From an archaeon (GTDB lineage Archaea; Nanobdellota; Nanobdellia; Pacearchaeales; GW2011-AR1), in contig JABHWZ010000004.1 of assembly GCA_018657525.1 (NCBI GenBank), positions 90,245 through 154,244 on the forward strand: DNA of 64,000 bases, read 5' to 3'. Position numbers and translations under genes: made by a program. A model generated the notes under the pieces. It had not been told where the DNA came from. It did not search any database and was given only the letters and a program-made list of their open reading frames with translations. This document shows positions 1-8,312 of this stretch, piece by piece; position 1 is the stretch's first letter, and every line of letters starts with the position of its first letter.

Positions 1-55
1 CTTTGAGATTGTAAATTTCTCTTTCAATATTTCTTGCTTCTTTTTTGTTTTCCAT
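1..55 (-). CDS. N-terminus of a gene cut by the window edge
   Basis: An ATG on the minus strand at 55 opens a reading frame of 18 codons that runs off the left edge. The visible residues are charged and helical (MENKKEARNIEREIYNLK). AT-rich upstream sequence (60-185) is shared with the divergent gene at 187. Too little is visible to name a family. Confidence 0.5.
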   Translation of the reverse strand, partial: MENKKEARNIEREIYNLK

Positions 56-186
56 CTTATTTTTTTAAGCAGTTATTATGTAACCACTCTGTAATAGTCT
101 TAATAATGAGACTTATTTAAGTTTATGTTGTATATCTAATATACACTAATAGTAAGATTTATAACCTCAAGAATACTCTAATAACC

Positions 187-930
187 ATGAACACCGAAAT
201 ACTTATCTCTCTAGGCCTCTCAAAACGAGAAGCAGAAGTTTATTACGCCCTTCTCCACGTCGAAGACGCCCTTGCCTCAGAACTCTCAGAAAAAACAAAA
301 GAAGCCCGAACCAACACATATGACACTCTAAACTCCCTCATCAAAAAAGGCCTAGTCTCCTACGTTATAAAAAATAACAAAAAACACTTTCTCGCCGCCG
401 ATCCAAAAAACCTCCTAAAATGGATGGATCTAAGAAAAGACGAAATAGAAAAGGAAAAGAAACTTGTAGAAAAACTAATCCCAAATCTAAAAAGTCTTCG
501 AGCCGACAAAGAAAAGAAAGTTAAAGTAGAAGTATTCGAAGGTAAGGAAGGTTTCCGAACTGCGCTAAATCAAAGCGTGGAAGATGCAAAAAAAGGAAAC
601 AAAGAAATCCTAATGCTGAATGCTCTTGCAAATATACTCCAAGAAATCGACCCAATTTATCAAGAAAAATATTACAATCTTAAAAAACAAGAAAAAATCC
701 ATACAAAATATATTTTTAATGGTCGCGTTAAAATGCCAAAATCCCCAAACGCCAAATACAAGTTCCTCTCATTCCCTCCAAATAACATGGCTTCAACATC
801 AATCCACGGTGACTCTGTAATTTTCTGGCTAATCACTCAACCCCTAATCGCAATCATAGTCGAAAGCAAAGAACTCGCAGAATCCTATAGAAATAATTTT
901 AACGAGCTCTGGAAAATCTCCAAGAAATAA
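187..930 (+). CDS. TrmB-family transcriptional regulator
   Basis: The first 70 residues form a winged helix of the TrmB type: LGLSKREAEVYYALL near residues 9-23, a recognition-helix region around residues 40-55 and a wing ending in the HFLAADP segment. A charged helix (about 75-105) links to a C-terminal domain that ends in IIVESKELAESY, as in the effector-binding half of TrmB proteins. Length (247 aa) suits the family. In archaea these regulators often control sugar uptake or central metabolism, but no sugar operon is adjacent, so the regulon is unknown. It is divergent from the fragment at 1-55. Confidence 0.8.
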   Translation: MNTEILISLGLSKREAEVYYALLHVEDALASELSEKTKEARTNTYDTLNSLIKKGLVSYVIKNNKKHFLAADPKNLLKWMDLRKDEIEKEKKLVEKLIPNLKSLRADKEKKVKVEVFEGKEGFRTALNQSVEDAKKGNKEILMLNALANILQEIDPIYQEKYYNLKKQEKIHTKYIFNGRVKMPKSPNAKYKFLSFPPNNMASTSIHGDSVIFWLITQPLIAIIVESKELAESYRNNFNELWKISKK

Positions 931-980
931 ATAAGCACAAAGCGACTTGTTTGGAACTTTTTTGAAAAGAAAAACCCAAC

Positions 981-1093
981 GGGAATCTTCCGCAGGAGGC
1001 AAAAAAAAGAAGATTCTCATTCACAAATCTTGAATAAGATTTGGTTAACTATTTTTTTCTACCACTGTAGGTTCTTTTTTTGAAAAAAGAACC
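981..1093. other. Three consecutive hairpins downstream of tRNA-Trp
   Basis: The gap between the TrmB gene and the 3' end of tRNA-Trp holds three perfect or near-perfect stem-loops: 981-1018 (GAATCTTC paired with GAAGATTC, extended by two pairs), 1025-1042 (AAATCT/AGATTT) and 1070-1093 (GGTTCTTTTTT paired with AAAAAAGAACC). They may end or process the tRNA-Trp transcript on the minus strand, or form a small RNA. Function is inferred only from structure. Confidence 0.45.
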
Positions 1094-1098
1094 CCAAT

Positions 1099-1168
1099 GG
1101 GCGCAGGGGGAATCGAACCCCCTCCCTCGGTTCTGGAGACCGATATACTACCAGTATACTATGCACCC
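1099..1168 (-). tRNA. tRNA-Trp (CCA)
   Basis: A 70-nt cloverleaf on the minus strand. The acceptor stem is GGGTGCA/TGCGCCC, the anticodon stem is TCGGT/ACCGA with loop CTCCAGA (anticodon CCA), and the T arm is GGGGG-TTCGATT-CCCCC. The 3' CCA is not encoded. It lacks an intron, whereas many euryarchaeal tRNA-Trp genes carry one that doubles as a C/D guide RNA. Confidence 0.95.
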
Positions 1169-1189
1169 AATAAAAAATTCACACAAATA

Positions 1190-1202
1190 GACTTTTTAAT
1201 AG
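1190..1202 (-). promoter_or_regulatory. TATA box of tRNA-Trp
   Basis: On the minus strand CTATTAAAAAGTC lies about 23-34 nt before the first tRNA base. This is the normal place for an archaeal BRE/TATA element. Confidence 0.5.
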
Positions 1203-1306
1203 TTTTGATAATTTTCAATAAAAATATTACTTCAACCAACAATAGCCGCCATCTTTTCCACTTAAATTTTTCTAACTTTCTCAGAATTAATTTGTCGTTT
1301 TATTAT

Positions 1307-1783
1307 TCACATTCCCTTATAATGCGAGTCGTCATATCTTACTAAACGAATATTATTCATAGGATCATATGTAAAAATTACTCTGTCCCGTTTTGTTGCT
1401 CTTACTGAACGTTCTCCAGTTTTATTTAACTTTTCTTCTCTACCTTCACCAGTTCCTATTTTTAAAAGTGCGGCAGCTAATTGTTTAGCGGGAGCATTTT
1501 TTGCACTTCGAATAAACTGCGAAGTAAGTTCTATTTGACGTAATTCTTCTTCTTTCCGAGTTTCATTAACGTCTGCTACTAACCTTTTAATCTGACTTTT
1601 TTTTCCAGCCATAAACAAACCAAGCCCCCCAATAATAAAAGCAAGCCCAATTAAATTCCAACCTGCGAAATTACTCGAAGAAGAAACTACATAACCCGTC
1701 ATTCCATTAAAACTATTCAGGATAATTACAATCCCAAACCAAAAGCACAAAACCCCAAAAAATTTATTTAGTTTCAATTTCAT
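1307..1783 (-). CDS. Two-TM membrane protein with basic cytoplasmic tail
   Basis: No family recognised. Residues 8-28 and 43-60 are hydrophobic helices separated by a loop with GMTGYVVSS; a basic stop-transfer (AGKKSQIKR) follows the second. The remaining 100 residues are charged and helical, then end in a small compact domain (RVIFTYDPMNNIRLVRY). The two-helix unit resembles those at 28241-28423 and at the C-terminus of the protein at 12998-14002, all with a TG-V-V/I-type loop. A TATA-like ATATTAAAAAGAC sits just upstream on the minus strand. Confidence 0.7.
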   Translation of the reverse strand: MKLKLNKFFGVLCFWFGIVIILNSFNGMTGYVVSSSSNFAGWNLIGLAFIIGGLGLFMAGKKSQIKRLVADVNETRKEEELRQIELTSQFIRSAKNAPAKQLAAALLKIGTGEGREEKLNKTGERSVRATKRDRVIFTYDPMNNIRLVRYDDSHYKGM

Positions 1784-1861
1784 AAATAAATTAAGAAAAA
1801 AGTCTTTTTAATATTTTTGATTTACAACTCTACACAAAATTTATTAATCTCTTTCTCAAAT

Positions 1862-3052
1862 TTACTTTTTCCCAATTTTAAGATAAAAAATTAATGCAGG
1901 AATTAAAAATATTCCTCCCAAAACTATTGTATATTGTGGAGTGATTTTGTCAGCAATTGCCCCAGCCACAGGCGAACTCACAGCATAAGCCAAAGCAATA
2001 ACCATTCCATTAAAAGAAGTTATGGTCGCCCGCATTTTACTAGGAATAAAACTCTGAAAATAAGAATCCGCAATCGGCATAAATAAACTAATTGAAGCAA
2101 ACATCAAACCAAGTAGAACGATTCCCAAATAATAATTATTCACAAACAAAACAGAAAAATCTAAAATTATTGAACACAAAATTAAAAATGCGAGATAACT
2201 TTTTTTAGATTTAAATTTCTTTAATAGAGGTTTAGTAAAAATCGGAGCAATTGCCATAACTAATGTCATACCCGAAAATAAAAAACCAAATGCAAAAATA
2301 GGAAAACTCAAACCTTTCAAGAATGGTTGCCAAACTAAATCTCCCCCAAACGAATCCCGAAACATTACAAAAAAAGTTGCAAAAAGAAGAAACAAAATAA
2401 TCTTATGTCCCACCGCAAATTTAATTGATTTTTTAGATTGAGAAAAAAGTTCACGAAACCCTTTCTTTTTTTCTTTAGTTAATTTATGTTCTTTAACCAT
2501 GGATAAAAGTAAGAAAGATGCAAAAAAAGACAAACTTGCAAAAAGCCAAATAATATTCAAGCCGAATATACTAACAACATATGCTCCTAAAAAACCTGCC
2601 ATAACTAATGAGAAACCAATGATGCTCTGTTGTTTAATAAAAAAATCATCAATTAAATTTTTCTTTTTGTGATATTTCAAATTATCAATTACCCATGATT
2701 CTTTTGCTCCTGAAGTAAATGTTTGAGCAAACCCCCAAAGTGCAAATACTCCTATCAAAATAATAAAATTCGTATTAAGATAAAGAAGTAAAATACTGAC
2801 TCCTGTCATAAAATATCCAAACAGCACAGAAGTTTTTCTCCCAAATAAATCTGCAAAAGCACCAGTAGGAATTTCAAATAAAAAAGTAGTTATAGCAAGA
2901 ACCGAAAATAAAATTCCAATCTGAAATAAGCTCAGGTGTTGTTGAAACTGGAGAACCCAAAACGCTGGAGCAAAATATAAAATATGCGACAAAAATTTCT
3001 CAATATAAAAAGGACCCAATAATTTCAATTCATCTTTTTGAAAAAGTTTCAT
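1862..3052 (-). CDS. Major facilitator superfamily transporter
   Basis: 396 aa with about twelve hydrophobic segments and the MFS motif A in the loop after helix 2 (GAFADLFGRKTS, about residues 64-75). This fits a drug/solute:H+ antiporter of the DHA1 kind, but the substrate cannot be read from sequence. It is the last gene of a coupled minus-strand operon: its ATG overlaps the stop of the upstream kinase (TAATG). A 38-nt hairpin-rich repeat (3056-3093) lies immediately before the start. Confidence 0.85.
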   Translation of the reverse strand: MKLFQKDELKLLGPFYIEKFLSHILYFAPAFWVLQFQQHLSLFQIGILFSVLAITTFLFEIPTGAFADLFGRKTSVLFGYFMTGVSILLLYLNTNFIILIGVFALWGFAQTFTSGAKESWVIDNLKYHKKKNLIDDFFIKQQSIIGFSLVMAGFLGAYVVSIFGLNIIWLFASLSFFASFLLLSMVKEHKLTKEKKKGFRELFSQSKKSIKFAVGHKIILFLLFATFFVMFRDSFGGDLVWQPFLKGLSFPIFAFGFLFSGMTLVMAIAPIFTKPLLKKFKSKKSYLAFLILCSIILDFSVLFVNNYYLGIVLLGLMFASISLFMPIADSYFQSFIPSKMRATITSFNGMVIALAYAVSSPVAGAIADKITPQYTIVLGGIFLIPALIFYLKIGKK

Positions 3053-4002
3053 TATGCCCTAGCACTCCGCAAAGAAGGGGATACTGAGCAATGTAATTCA
3101 TTTAATATCTTTTTTATCCTAATAATATCTTCTTCATTTTCTTTATAAACATCTTCTTTTGATGAAGTATGTCCAGTATTTTCAATTTTCTTTTTAAAAA
3201 TCAAGTCTAATCTTTCAAGTCTCCAAGAAACCATTCCCCATATATGTGCAAGTAACCTTAGATTAAATTTTAATCTTGCATTTTTGGTTTTTGGATATCC
3301 ATATGTATTTAAAAAAAGTTTCTCTTGTTTTTTATTCAACTCATAACTCCATACAAAAAACACCAAATCTGCTTCAGGAATATTATAATGCACCATCTCC
3401 CAATCAATTAAACGTACGCTTTTTTTATCATAAAAAACATTCATACGACTAGGATCTCCATGATTTAGTGAAAGATATTTAATTTTTTTAAAAAGAGATT
3501 CATTTTTCTTAAACAAATCAATACTATTAATGTAAAGTTCATCTAATCTTGATTTGATATCTATATCAAGCAGGCAATTAAATTTTTTATATTTTTTAAC
3601 TCCAAGTCTTTTATGTAATGCTAACATTTTTCTTTTAATCTTAATTTTATGAATTTTTTTGTACCATTTTGCCATCAATTTAATATAATTCTTATCTGCT
3701 TTTTTTGGGTGTTCTCCTTCGATAAATTCCTCAATTAAATAATCTTTCTTCAGAATTTTACGGGAATCATCAAAAAGAAAAACTTTCGGACCAAGCTTTC
3801 CCTTTGTCTTTTTTAAAAATTTATATTCCTCTTCCAAATTATCAAATTGCAATCCCTCTGCAATTCTTAAAACAAAACGATCTTGAGAAGTATTAATAAT
3901 ATAATTTACATTATGTGCTCCCCTACCTAAAAATTCAAAACTAATTAAATCAACTTTTAATTTCTTGCAAATTTCCCCAACTTGTTTTTTAGTAATTTTC
4001 AT
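3052..4002 (-). CDS. APH-type small-molecule kinase
   Basis: Aminoglycoside phosphotransferase/choline kinase-like fold. Catalytic loop LNHGDPSRMN (HGD with the metal-binding N five residues later) lies near residues 179-188, and the DFG-equivalent RLIDWE follows near residue 200. The N-lobe has FVLRIAEG with a conserved-looking VNYII strand. Family members phosphorylate aminoglycosides, choline, homoserine, macrolides and similar compounds; the substrate here is not known. The last 13 codons lie in the repeat at 3056-3093, so the C-terminus may have been rewritten by that element. TAATG coupling occurs on both sides. Confidence 0.8.
   Translation of the reverse strand: MKITKKQVGEICKKLKVDLISFEFLGRGAHNVNYIINTSQDRFVLRIAEGLQFDNLEEEYKFLKKTKGKLGPKVFLFDDSRKILKKDYLIEEFIEGEHPKKADKNYIKLMAKWYKKIHKIKIKRKMLALHKRLGVKKYKKFNCLLDIDIKSRLDELYINSIDLFKKNESLFKKIKYLSLNHGDPSRMNVFYDKKSVRLIDWEMVHYNIPEADLVFFVWSYELNKKQEKLFLNTYGYPKTKNARLKFNLRLLAHIWGMVSWRLERLDLIFKKKIENTGHTSSKEDVYKENEEDIIRIKKILNELHCSVSPSLRSARA
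3056..3093 (-). repeat. 38-nt dispersed hairpin repeat, copy 1
   Basis: Shares about 31 of 38 positions with the copy at 8015-8052. On the minus strand both read roughly CAYTGCTCAGT, then CTTTGCGGAGTGCT, then GGGC. The ATTG-CT-CAGT hairpin corresponds to CACTG-CT-CAGTG in the other copy. This copy forms the last codons of the kinase gene and ends just before the MFS start codon. Confidence 0.55.
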
Positions 4003-4922
4003 TATTCAATATCCCTCTGAATAACCGTTCCAATAAATCTTTTAGAATTCTCTTCATTAGTTAAAATAACAATCCCATTTCCCTTAAAATCAGCAATAAA
4101 CTTTGATCGATACCCCACATTGAATCCAGTGTGATAAAATCTTTTCTTATCTTTCATAATAAAAAACCCAAGGGCAATAAAATTACCTTCTGCTTTAATC
4201 ACTGGTTTTAACATTTGTTTAATTAATTTTTGGGAAATAAATTTAGATTTGCCGCTATAGCCTAGCTGAATTTCTCGGATAAATTTACTTAAATCTTGGG
4301 CAGTAGTCCACAAACCAGCCGGAGCCTTTTCCGAATAAATATTATTCCCAACTTTCCTTTTATTACGGTGGCCTTGAATTTTAATTCTAGGAATTTTGAA
4401 TGTGCTATTTTGCATATTGAGAGGTTTAAAAATTTCCTTTTCCATAATTGAATTAAAATTATTTCCTAAAACATCTTCCAAGACTTTTTGAATAATTATA
4501 TATCCCCCTCCAGAATAATGATATTTTCCTCTGCCATACTTTTTATAAATCCTTTCACTATTTGCAGGCTTTTGTCCATTTAAAATTTGAATTATTGAAG
4601 GCATTTGTTTCCCTTTTTTATGGCCCATAAAACCTGAACACGAAATACCTCCAGTATGACTTAATAATTCTTTCAAGGTAGTTTTAATTTCCTGACCTTT
4701 GCTATCTTTGATTTTCCAATTCTTTAAATAATTATTAACATCCTCTAAAAAATTTAACTTGCCTTTTTGGACTAATTTAATCACACAAAGAGCAGTTAAA
4801 CATTTACTAATAGAGCCTGCTTGGAAAAGTTGATTCTCATTAAAAATACCTTTAATTTTATAATCTTCAATTTTACATATTCCTGCGGAATTGATTTTAT
4901 GTTTTTTTAGAAGTGATTTCAT
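4002..4922 (-). CDS. Beta-lactamase-family serine hydrolase
   Basis: Class C beta-lactamase/PBP-type fold (about 306 aa). The nucleophile motif SISK (S-x-x-K) lies in FQAGSISKCLTAL near residue 38, a YSG motif replaces YxN in the middle (KYHYSGGGY), and HTG (FYHTGFNVGY) near residue 268 takes the KTG role. Such proteins are often esterases or D-aminopeptidases rather than beta-lactamases. No signal peptide is visible, so it is probably cytoplasmic. I chose the start at 4922 because its ATGA overlaps the GNAT stop; a start at 4946 is also open. Confidence 0.8.
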   Translation of the reverse strand: MKSLLKKHKINSAGICKIEDYKIKGIFNENQLFQAGSISKCLTALCVIKLVQKGKLNFLEDVNNYLKNWKIKDSKGQEIKTTLKELLSHTGGISCSGFMGHKKGKQMPSIIQILNGQKPANSERIYKKYGRGKYHYSGGGYIIIQKVLEDVLGNNFNSIMEKEIFKPLNMQNSTFKIPRIKIQGHRNKRKVGNNIYSEKAPAGLWTTAQDLSKFIREIQLGYSGKSKFISQKLIKQMLKPVIKAEGNFIALGFFIMKDKKRFYHTGFNVGYRSKFIADFKGNGIVILTNEENSKRFIGTVIQRDIE

Positions 4923-5386
4923 CTTAACTTTTTCTCCAAATGCCAAACTTTAGTAATCATTTTCTTTCCTGAATCTTTTTGTGTCCATGTCTGTTGATGG
5001 ATCTTCCCAATCACTTTGTAACCCCCAGATTCATAGAATTTTTTAAGCCACTTTTCACCGGTCTCAACATCTAATCCAATTTTTTTATAACTCAAATTTT
5101 TCAATTTTTGTTCAACTTTATTCATAAGCATTCTTCCAAATCCTTTTTTTCTTTCTGTTTCTTTTACAAAAACATCTTGCAAGGTTGGGCAGGAATGATA
5201 GTTTTCATTTCCCTTTAGATAAACAAAAACATGTCCTACTGGCTTATTTTTTTCATATGCAATAAAATAAATTGCTTTCCTTTTCTTTTGTTGTTCCAAT
5301 CTTGAAATATGAAGCTTAGGCATTTTACAACCTTTTATTTTATCTAATTCTTTCAAATCCTTTTTAGTTGCTTTTTCAATTTTCAT
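4919..5386 (-). CDS. GNAT-family N-acetyltransferase
   Basis: 155 aa with the GNAT core: PVGHVFVYLKG (strand 4), LQDVFVKETERKKGFGRML with the acetyl-CoA-binding R-x-x-G-x-G-type loop (RKKGFG, about residues 80-85), and the C-terminal GLDVETGEKWLKKFYESGGY segment. The acceptor is unknown; small-molecule and protein N-acetylation are both possible. It is coupled to the ABC exporter upstream (TAATG) and to the serine hydrolase downstream (ATGA). Confidence 0.85.
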   Translation of the reverse strand: MKIEKATKKDLKELDKIKGCKMPKLHISRLEQQKKRKAIYFIAYEKNKPVGHVFVYLKGNENYHSCPTLQDVFVKETERKKGFGRMLMNKVEQKLKNLSYKKIGLDVETGEKWLKKFYESGGYKVIGKIHQQTWTQKDSGKKMITKVWHLEKKLR

Positions 5387-7167
5387 TATTCAATATATCC
5401 TCCTTTCTGAAGATTCCACAATTTATTATATTCGCCTTTCTGTTTAATCAGTTCGTCGTGTGAACCTTTCTGAATAATTTTTCCTTCTTTCATAACCACA
5501 ATTGTATCTGCCGCCATAATTGTAGAAAGCCGATGCGCAATCATAATCGCAGTTCGACCTTCCATCAACTTGTATAAATCTTTCTGAATTTCACTTTCAG
5601 TTTCTGAATCCAAAGCCGAAGTTGCCTCGTCCAAAACTAAAACTTTCTTATTAGCCAAAATAGCCCGAGCTATTGAAACCCTCTGCTTTTCTCCACCAGA
5701 AAGTTTAACTCCTCGCTCTCCAACAATTGTATTTTCTTTTTTAGGAAAGTTCAAAATTATCTTATCCAACTGCGCAAATTTAATCGCTTGCAAAACTTCT
5801 TCTCTAGAAGCTTTTGGATTCGCAAATTTTATATTATTGTAAATTGTATCATCAAATAAAATCGCTTCTTGTGGAACTATTCCTGTCTCCCCTCGAATTG
5901 ACTCTTGTTTAAATTCTCGAATATCTTTACCATCAATTAAAATCTCTCCTTTCTTAACATCATACAAACGATTTAACAATTTAATCAAAGTCGTCTTTCC
6001 ACAACCCGAATGCCCAACCAAAGCTACTTTTTCATTTTTCTTAATCTTGAGATTAAAGTTCTCAAACAGCTTCCGTTTACCATAACTAAAATTAACATTT
6101 CTAAATTCTACTATTCCTTCTTTAATTTCCAAATTCTTTGCTCCAGCTTTATCTTTAATTTCATTCTTGAACTTCCCGTATTCAAATAAATCTTGGAAAT
6201 CTGCCATCGCCCGATAAAATCCTCGCATACCCCAAACAAAACTAAACATTGGCCCAACTATTGTTGAATAAATTGTATAGATAAATACAATAGTTCCTAA
6301 ACTAATTTCTCCAGCTAAAAATTGTTTTAATGGAAAATAAATTATCAAAAATGTTCCTATACTAATTATGAAAATCTGTCCTGAATCCCACCATCTAAAA
6401 AAACCCCAATTTTTCAATGAAGCTTTTTTAGTTTTCTGGATTAAACTTTGATATTTATTTTGAATAGCTTTTTCTTTTCCAAAATATTTAACTGAATCAA
6501 TATTTGTAAAAATATCACTAATCATTCCTTTCTCAATATCCTCAGTATTATTAAATTCCAATCTTGAAGACTGCTGTTTTTGTTGAATTATAAAACTATA
6601 AACAATAAAACTAATTGTTATCCCTAAAATTACCAAAGCAGGAGCCATGCTAAAATACGCAACTGAAATTCCCACTGCAATTAATTGTATTACTAACGGA
6701 GCAAAATTAAATACCAAAGTATCAGTCAGATTTACAACTGCACCTGCTCCCCGCACCATCCGAGAAATCAAACTCCCTGTTTTATGCGTTGTGTGAAAAT
6801 TATGATCCAATCGAATAATATGATTAAAATATTTCTGTTTAATATCCAGAATAAGCTCTGCATCTAAAGTTGAAAGTAAGTGAACATTAATCCATTTACC
6901 AAAAACTCTAAATAAATTAATTCCAATATAGATTACTGCAATCCAAATTAAAGTTTGCACAAAAACATTTGAAGCAAGAGTCCCTGCAATAAAAAATTCT
7001 CCATCATCAATTATCCGTTTAAATAAAAACTTATTCCCAACTCCAACAAGTTCAGTAATAATTACAGACAGAGTAAGAACTAAGAAAATCAATTTATATT
7101 TTTTCAATAGTTGCCAATATTCTCCAAGATTGTGCTTGAAGTCAATTTTACGTTTTTTGTGTTTCAT
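5386..7167 (-). CDS. ABC exporter, fused permease-ATPase
   Basis: 593-aa half-transporter of the MsbA/multidrug type. Residues 1-310 hold a six-helix exporter domain. The ATPase has Walker A GHSGCGKTT (about 383-391), a Q-loop GIVPQEAILFD, the signature LSGGEKQR (about 488) and Walker B VLVLDEATSALD (about 507-518), then the H-loop AHRLST. A homodimer would be complete. The substrate is unknown. It overlaps the upstream NTase by 4 nt and the GNAT gene by 1 nt. Confidence 0.92.
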   Translation of the reverse strand: MKHKKRKIDFKHNLGEYWQLLKKYKLIFLVLTLSVIITELVGVGNKFLFKRIIDDGEFFIAGTLASNVFVQTLIWIAVIYIGINLFRVFGKWINVHLLSTLDAELILDIKQKYFNHIIRLDHNFHTTHKTGSLISRMVRGAGAVVNLTDTLVFNFAPLVIQLIAVGISVAYFSMAPALVILGITISFIVYSFIIQQKQQSSRLEFNNTEDIEKGMISDIFTNIDSVKYFGKEKAIQNKYQSLIQKTKKASLKNWGFFRWWDSGQIFIISIGTFLIIYFPLKQFLAGEISLGTIVFIYTIYSTIVGPMFSFVWGMRGFYRAMADFQDLFEYGKFKNEIKDKAGAKNLEIKEGIVEFRNVNFSYGKRKLFENFNLKIKKNEKVALVGHSGCGKTTLIKLLNRLYDVKKGEILIDGKDIREFKQESIRGETGIVPQEAILFDDTIYNNIKFANPKASREEVLQAIKFAQLDKIILNFPKKENTIVGERGVKLSGGEKQRVSIARAILANKKVLVLDEATSALDSETESEIQKDLYKLMEGRTAIMIAHRLSTIMAADTIVVMKEGKIIQKGSHDELIKQKGEYNKLWNLQKGGYIE

Positions 7168-8003
7168 TTCAACTCCTCCAAAACTTTTTCCAGTATCTCT
7201 TTATCATTAGTTCCCAACTTAAGTTTTTTTCCTGAAATTTTTTCATACTTTGTTTCAACATATTTCATAAGTTGCCAATTAGCTTTAATAGATCTTTTTA
7301 ATTCTCTTTTTTCATATGAATTACACCAAGCATCTTTCCACATATCTAATTCTTTTTTAGTGAAAAGCTTTTCAGATTCTCTCATCAATTCATAATCTTC
7401 TACTCCCTTCAATCTAGCTAAAAGTTTAAATAAATCTCCCTTAATTGTTTTCATTTCTTCAGTTCCATGAAACTTTTGTCCCCGAGCATAATGTCTAACT
7501 ATGTAAAAGAAATTGCTTCGAGTATCTAAGAGACACCATCTAAAATATTTTTCATCAAGATGAACCTTCTTCAATTTCTGAGAAATTTTCTTTCCTTTTG
7601 CCACTTTTCCAGTTGGATCATAAACAATTTTAATTCTTTTAATATCAAAATGTGGCTTTTTGAAATAAGAAATTTTTATTGGTTCTATTTCAACTTTAAA
7701 ATAATCTTCCCCGACAAATGCGTAAGTTTCATCCCACGTTTCATAAGGATTCCAAAATTTAACTTCTCCCCAAAACTCCATTAACTTTGGAATCATCTTT
7801 ACAATCTTAGAATAATCCTTATCTTTAGTTACGATGTCAATATCCAAATCTGAATACTTATCCCATAACCCAGTCGCAGTAGAACCAAAATATCCAATCC
7901 CAATTATCTCTGGAATTGTTTTTAAATATTCTGTGAATTCTTTTAATTTTTCCGAATGATCTACTCTAGCCCCTGCTAAACATTTCTTCTTTTTTTCATT
8001 CAT
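7164..8003 (-). CDS. Nucleotidyltransferase, aminoglycoside-adenylyltransferase-like
   Basis: Pol-beta-type NTase core GYFGSTATGLWDKYSDLDIDIV: the GS motif and the D-x-D pair lie near residues 38-57 of this start, with a third acidic strand at VEIEPIKI. A helical C-terminal domain follows (about 145-280), as in stand-alone small-molecule or ANT-type enzymes. The reading frame is open back to 8147, with another ATG at 8063. I prefer 8003 because a TATA-like ATATATAAAC at 8078-8087 would start transcription near 8057. The leader would then contain the repeat at 8015-8052. First gene of a six-gene operon. Confidence 0.7.
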   Translation of the reverse strand: MNEKKKKCLAGARVDHSEKLKEFTEYLKTIPEIIGIGYFGSTATGLWDKYSDLDIDIVTKDKDYSKIVKMIPKLMEFWGEVKFWNPYETWDETYAFVGEDYFKVEIEPIKISYFKKPHFDIKRIKIVYDPTGKVAKGKKISQKLKKVHLDEKYFRWCLLDTRSNFFYIVRHYARGQKFHGTEEMKTIKGDLFKLLARLKGVEDYELMRESEKLFTKKELDMWKDAWCNSYEKRELKRSIKANWQLMKYVETKYEKISGKKLKLGTNDKEILEKVLEELK

Positions 8004-8014
8004 TTTACGTTTTT

Positions 8015-8052
8015 GCCCAAGCACTCCGCAAAGAGGTGTACACTGAGCAGTG
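8015..8052 (-). repeat. 38-nt dispersed hairpin repeat, copy 2
   Basis: Related to 3056-3093. On the minus strand it begins with the perfect hairpin CACTG-CT-CAGTG and ends CTTTGCGGAGTGCTTGGGC. It sits in the presumed leader of the operon. If translation began at 8063 instead, it would add an in-frame N-terminal segment. Confidence 0.55.
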
Positions 8053-8155
8053 TTTTGTTTCATATTTATATACCAAAGTTTATATATCTCAAAAGAGTCA
8101 GAATAGTATGGATAAAGCCCATGAATGCAGTTCGATAACAACCTCAAAAATAGAT

Positions 8156-8217
8156 TCTGAGCTACCAGCTGACTCAGATGATTATTCTAATCGAGGGTCG
8201 GATAAAACCGAATAATC
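8156..8217. other. Two-hairpin structured element
   Basis: TCTGAG (8156-8161) pairs with CTCAGA (8173-8178). Immediately after, GATTATT (8180-8186) pairs with AATAATC (8211-8217), enclosing an inner CGG/CCG pair. It lies between the end of the HNH-repeat-like gene and the promoter of the resistance-like operon. It could be a small RNA or a transcript end; no known family was recognised. A further AT-only inverted repeat lies at about 8250-8276. Confidence 0.4.
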
Positions 8218-8312
8218 TATAATATATATTTTAGAGAATATAGGTTTAAAAACTTTTCTAAAAAAAAGTTTTAGTGCTGGAACTTTGTTTCAATCTAAAA
8301 ACTTTCTAGGGA

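Noticed and set aside
1097..1345. ORF of 82 aa over tRNA-Trp
   Set aside because: It reads through the tRNA on the opposite strand and has no coding features.
4002..4922. True beta-lactamase resistance gene
   Set aside because: The fold is shared by esterases and peptidases, there is no signal peptide, and archaea lack murein.
8139..8222. tRNA-like fold
   Set aside because: No T arm or acceptor stem can be formed; only hairpins remain.
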